Source: an uncultured Limnohabitans sp.
Lineage (GTDB): Bacteria; Pseudomonadota; Gammaproteobacteria; Burkholderiales; Burkholderiaceae_C
Direction of reading: 5' to 3'
Assembly: GCF_937889215.1 (NCBI RefSeq)
Contig: NZ_CALBEX010000260.1
Coordinates: forward strand, 1-14,663
DNA length: 14,663 nucleotides
Positions 13,209 to 14,663 of the stretch are shown here, in pieces. Every line of letters begins with the position of its first letter. The stretch's first letter is position 1. A model generated the notes under the pieces. The model searched no databases. It had not been told where the DNA came from and saw only the letters and a program-made list of their open reading frames with translations. Both the position numbers and the translations under genes were made by a program.

Positions 13209-13898
13209 TCAGAATTCGAACCCACCTTGCCTGCGCACCGCCTCTGAGGCGCTGCCGCTGAGCAAGTCGGCCAAGCGCTGGGCGTGTTCAGGGTTTTGGC
13301 TGGCGGTGCAAATGCCCAGCGTGTAGTCGGTGCTCAGCTCGAACTCGGGGGGCAGCACGGCGACCAAGTCCACGCCTTCGGTGTAGTTGATCTCCGTGAC
13401 TTGGGTGCAGCCGATCAAACCGTCCGCCGTGCTTTTGGCCATCTCGCCCATCGCGGTTGCGCCGTTGGGAAAGACGCGGAATTTGCTGCGCAGGCTTTCA
13501 TCGACGCCCAGCGCCTTGAGCACGCTCATGAAATGGATGCCCGCTGTGGCTTTGTCTGGGTCTGGGAAGTAAATGCCTTGTGCCGCGCTCATGGCCGCGT
13601 GCAGCTCGGCGTGTGTGCTCACGGGCGGGTGGGGCGTGCCGCTGCGCACAGCCACACCGGTTTTGACCAAGCCCAAAGAGCGCGCACTGCCAGGCACCAC
13701 ATGGCCCGAAGCGATCAGTTGCTCAATCAGGGGTTTGGTCAAAATCACCACATCGCAGGGCGCACCGCCTAAAAGTTTGTCGCGCATCATGCCGACCGCG
13801 CTGAAGGTGCCTTGGATGCGGCTGCCAGTGGCTTGTTCGAATTCGGCTTGAACGCCTTGGACCACGGCTGCGGCTGCGCCGCCACTCAATACATGCAT
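13209..13898 (-). CDS. ModA-like substrate-binding domain protein without signal peptide
   Basis: A 229-residue protein with the fold signature of type-2 periplasmic binding proteins of the molybdate/ABC extracellular group: MHVLSGGAAAAVVQGVQAEF at the start, FSAVGMMRDKLLGGAPCDVVILT (about 32-54), then IYFPDPDKATAGIHFMSVLKALG and YTLGICTASQNPEHA. Unlike true ModA it begins directly in the first strand: no ATG, GTG or TTG exists upstream in frame before the preceding gene, so there is no signal peptide and the protein is predicted to stay in the cytoplasm. It starts 11 bases after the stop of the molybdenum-subunit gene, with a purine-rich AGAGAGAA ribosome site, so the two are one transcript. 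A role in sensing molybdate or another ligand, or as a solute-binding accessory to the oxidase, is inference. Confidence 0.82.
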   Translation of the reverse strand: MHVLSGGAAAAVVQGVQAEFEQATGSRIQGTFSAVGMMRDKLLGGAPCDVVILTKPLIEQLIASGHVVPGSARSLGLVKTGVAVRSGTPHPPVSTHAELHAAMSAAQGIYFPDPDKATAGIHFMSVLKALGVDESLRSKFRVFPNGATAMGEMAKSTADGLIGCTQVTEINYTEGVDLVAVLPPEFELSTDYTLGICTASQNPEHAQRLADLLSGSASEAVRRQGGFEF

Positions 13899-13909
13899 GT
13901 TGTTCTCTC

Positions 13910-14662
13910 TTAAGTGTGTGAAGAATGGGAAGGCAAACCATCGGCATCTATGGCTTGTAACAAATTTTCCGGGGTGAAAGGCATGCGGCGCACGCGCACG
14001 CCGATGGCGTCAAAAACAGCGTTTGCAATGGCGGCGCAGGTGGGGCCCGAGCTGCACTCGCCAGCGCCCAGCGAGTCATGCTCTGGTCGGTGCACCAGCC
14101 CGACCTGGACCTCGGGGATCTCGCTGAACTTCAAAATCGGGTAATGGCTCCAATCGTTGGAAACGATGCCTTGGGCGCTGAGCTGCGCCGCCTCGCACAG
14201 GGCCCAACTGGCCGCTTGCAAAGCGCCACCTTCCAGTTGGTTGACCGCCCCCGCCTCGTCCACAACCCGTCCCAAGTCGGCGGCGATCCACAGTTTGTGA
14301 AGTTTGATTTTTTCGGCCACCACCAACTCGACCACCACCGCGCAATACGCACCGGTGTTTTTGTAGCGTGCATACGCCAAGCCACGGCCCCAGCCTTCGG
14401 GACGCTCGGGGGTTCGTAAGTGCGCCCATTGCGCCATCTGCGCGGCTTTTTGCAACACCGCCACGGCCCGTTCATGGCGCGGTTCGCGCAGTTGCGCCAG
14501 TCTGAACGCCAAGGGGTCTTGTCCTTGCCTGTTGGCCAACTCGTCCATGACCGATTCGGCCGCAAACACATTGACGGGTGCGCCCAAGGCCCGCATGGCC
14601 GAGACACGAAAAGGCATGTTCAGCACGCGGTGGTTGACGACTTTCAAGGACGCTGTGTCGTA
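13910..14662 (-). CDS. Xanthine dehydrogenase-family molybdenum subunit, C-terminal part
   Basis: The frame is open to the right window edge, so only the C-terminal about 250 residues are seen. They match the end of the large MoCo-binding subunit of the xanthine dehydrogenase/aldehyde oxidase family: FRVSAMRALGAPVNVFAAESVMDELA, then GWGRGLAYARYKNTGAYCAVVVEL, NQLEGGALQAASWALCEA and GAGECSSGPTCAAIANAVFDAIG. The Glu in GAGE (codon 14057-14059), 48 residues from the C-terminus, is in the position of the catalytic base of the family. Such enzymes hydroxylate N-heterocycles or aldehydes and need [2Fe-2S] and often FAD partners, which must be beyond the edge. The substrate cannot be assigned. A TAA stop at 13912-13910 is followed 11 bases later by the ModA-like gene. 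Confidence 0.92.
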   Translation of the reverse strand, partial: YDTASLKVVNHRVLNMPFRVSAMRALGAPVNVFAAESVMDELANRQGQDPLAFRLAQLREPRHERAVAVLQKAAQMAQWAHLRTPERPEGWGRGLAYARYKNTGAYCAVVVELVVAEKIKLHKLWIAADLGRVVDEAGAVNQLEGGALQAASWALCEAAQLSAQGIVSNDWSHYPILKFSEIPEVQVGLVHRPEHDSLGAGECSSGPTCAAIANAVFDAIGVRVRRMPFTPENLLQAIDADGLPSHSSHT

Positions 14663-14663
14663 G

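Noticed and set aside
1..14663. Searched by eye for CRISPR arrays, tRNA genes, transposase genes and terminal inverted repeats
   Set aside because: No regularly spaced repeats, cloverleaf sequences, transposase motifs or flanking duplications were seen.

Overview
The window looks like a chromosomal segment of a betaproteobacterium, probably a freshwater Burkholderiales of the Comamonadaceae (Limnohabitans/Rhodoferax/Curvibacter type). This is inferred from the high GC content, the strong G/C bias at third codon positions and the character of the encoded families. No rRNA, tRNA, insertion sequence, phage gene or CRISPR array was found.

Layout. (1) 1-938: the C-terminal half of a voltage-gated-type K+ channel (+) faces a secreted two-SH3 protein (-), with a hairpin between the two stops. 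(2) 939-1400: 462 bases with no convincing gene, holding a 15-bp palindrome in the SH3 gene leader and a hairpin just past the sbtA stop. (3) 1401-3398: an SbtA-type sodium/bicarbonate permease (-) and a CbbR/CmpR-like LysR regulator (+) diverge from an 84-bp region that carries a good promoter and two dyads about 50 and 65 bases upstream of the predicted sbtA transcription start. (4) 3407-5152: a DUF2256 zinc-ribbon protein and an iron-sulfur photolyase of the PhrB/CryB class, both on the minus strand. (5) 5241-13167: a nine-gene plus-strand operon in which six of eight junctions are 4-5 base stop/start overlaps: periplasmic glutathione peroxidase, COG2907 FAD oxidoreductase, DUF1365, CFA-synthase-like methyltransferase, exported chalcone-isomerase-like protein, MelB-type MFS carrier, DUF3833 lipoprotein, short-chain dehydrogenase and an NTF2/SnoaL-like protein. 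(6) 13209-14662: a ModA-like binding protein with no signal peptide, downstream of the C-terminal part of a xanthine-dehydrogenase-family molybdenum subunit, both on the minus strand.

How the parts fit. Regions 4 and 5 share one 88-bp divergent control region (5153-5240). Together they resemble the light- or singlet-oxygen-induced clusters of other proteobacteria (RpoE-ChrR and LitR/CarH regulons): DNA photorepair on one side, lipid-peroxide removal and phospholipid acyl-chain modification on the other. The CFA-like enzyme keeps its SAM site but, by my alignment from memory, lacks two of the bicarbonate ligands of true cyclopropane synthases. The operon may therefore make a methylated or further oxidised (for example furan-type) acyl chain rather than a cyclopropane. 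No photosensor, ECF sigma factor or anti-sigma factor is present, so the regulator must lie elsewhere. This photo-oxidative membrane system is the most interesting part of the window.
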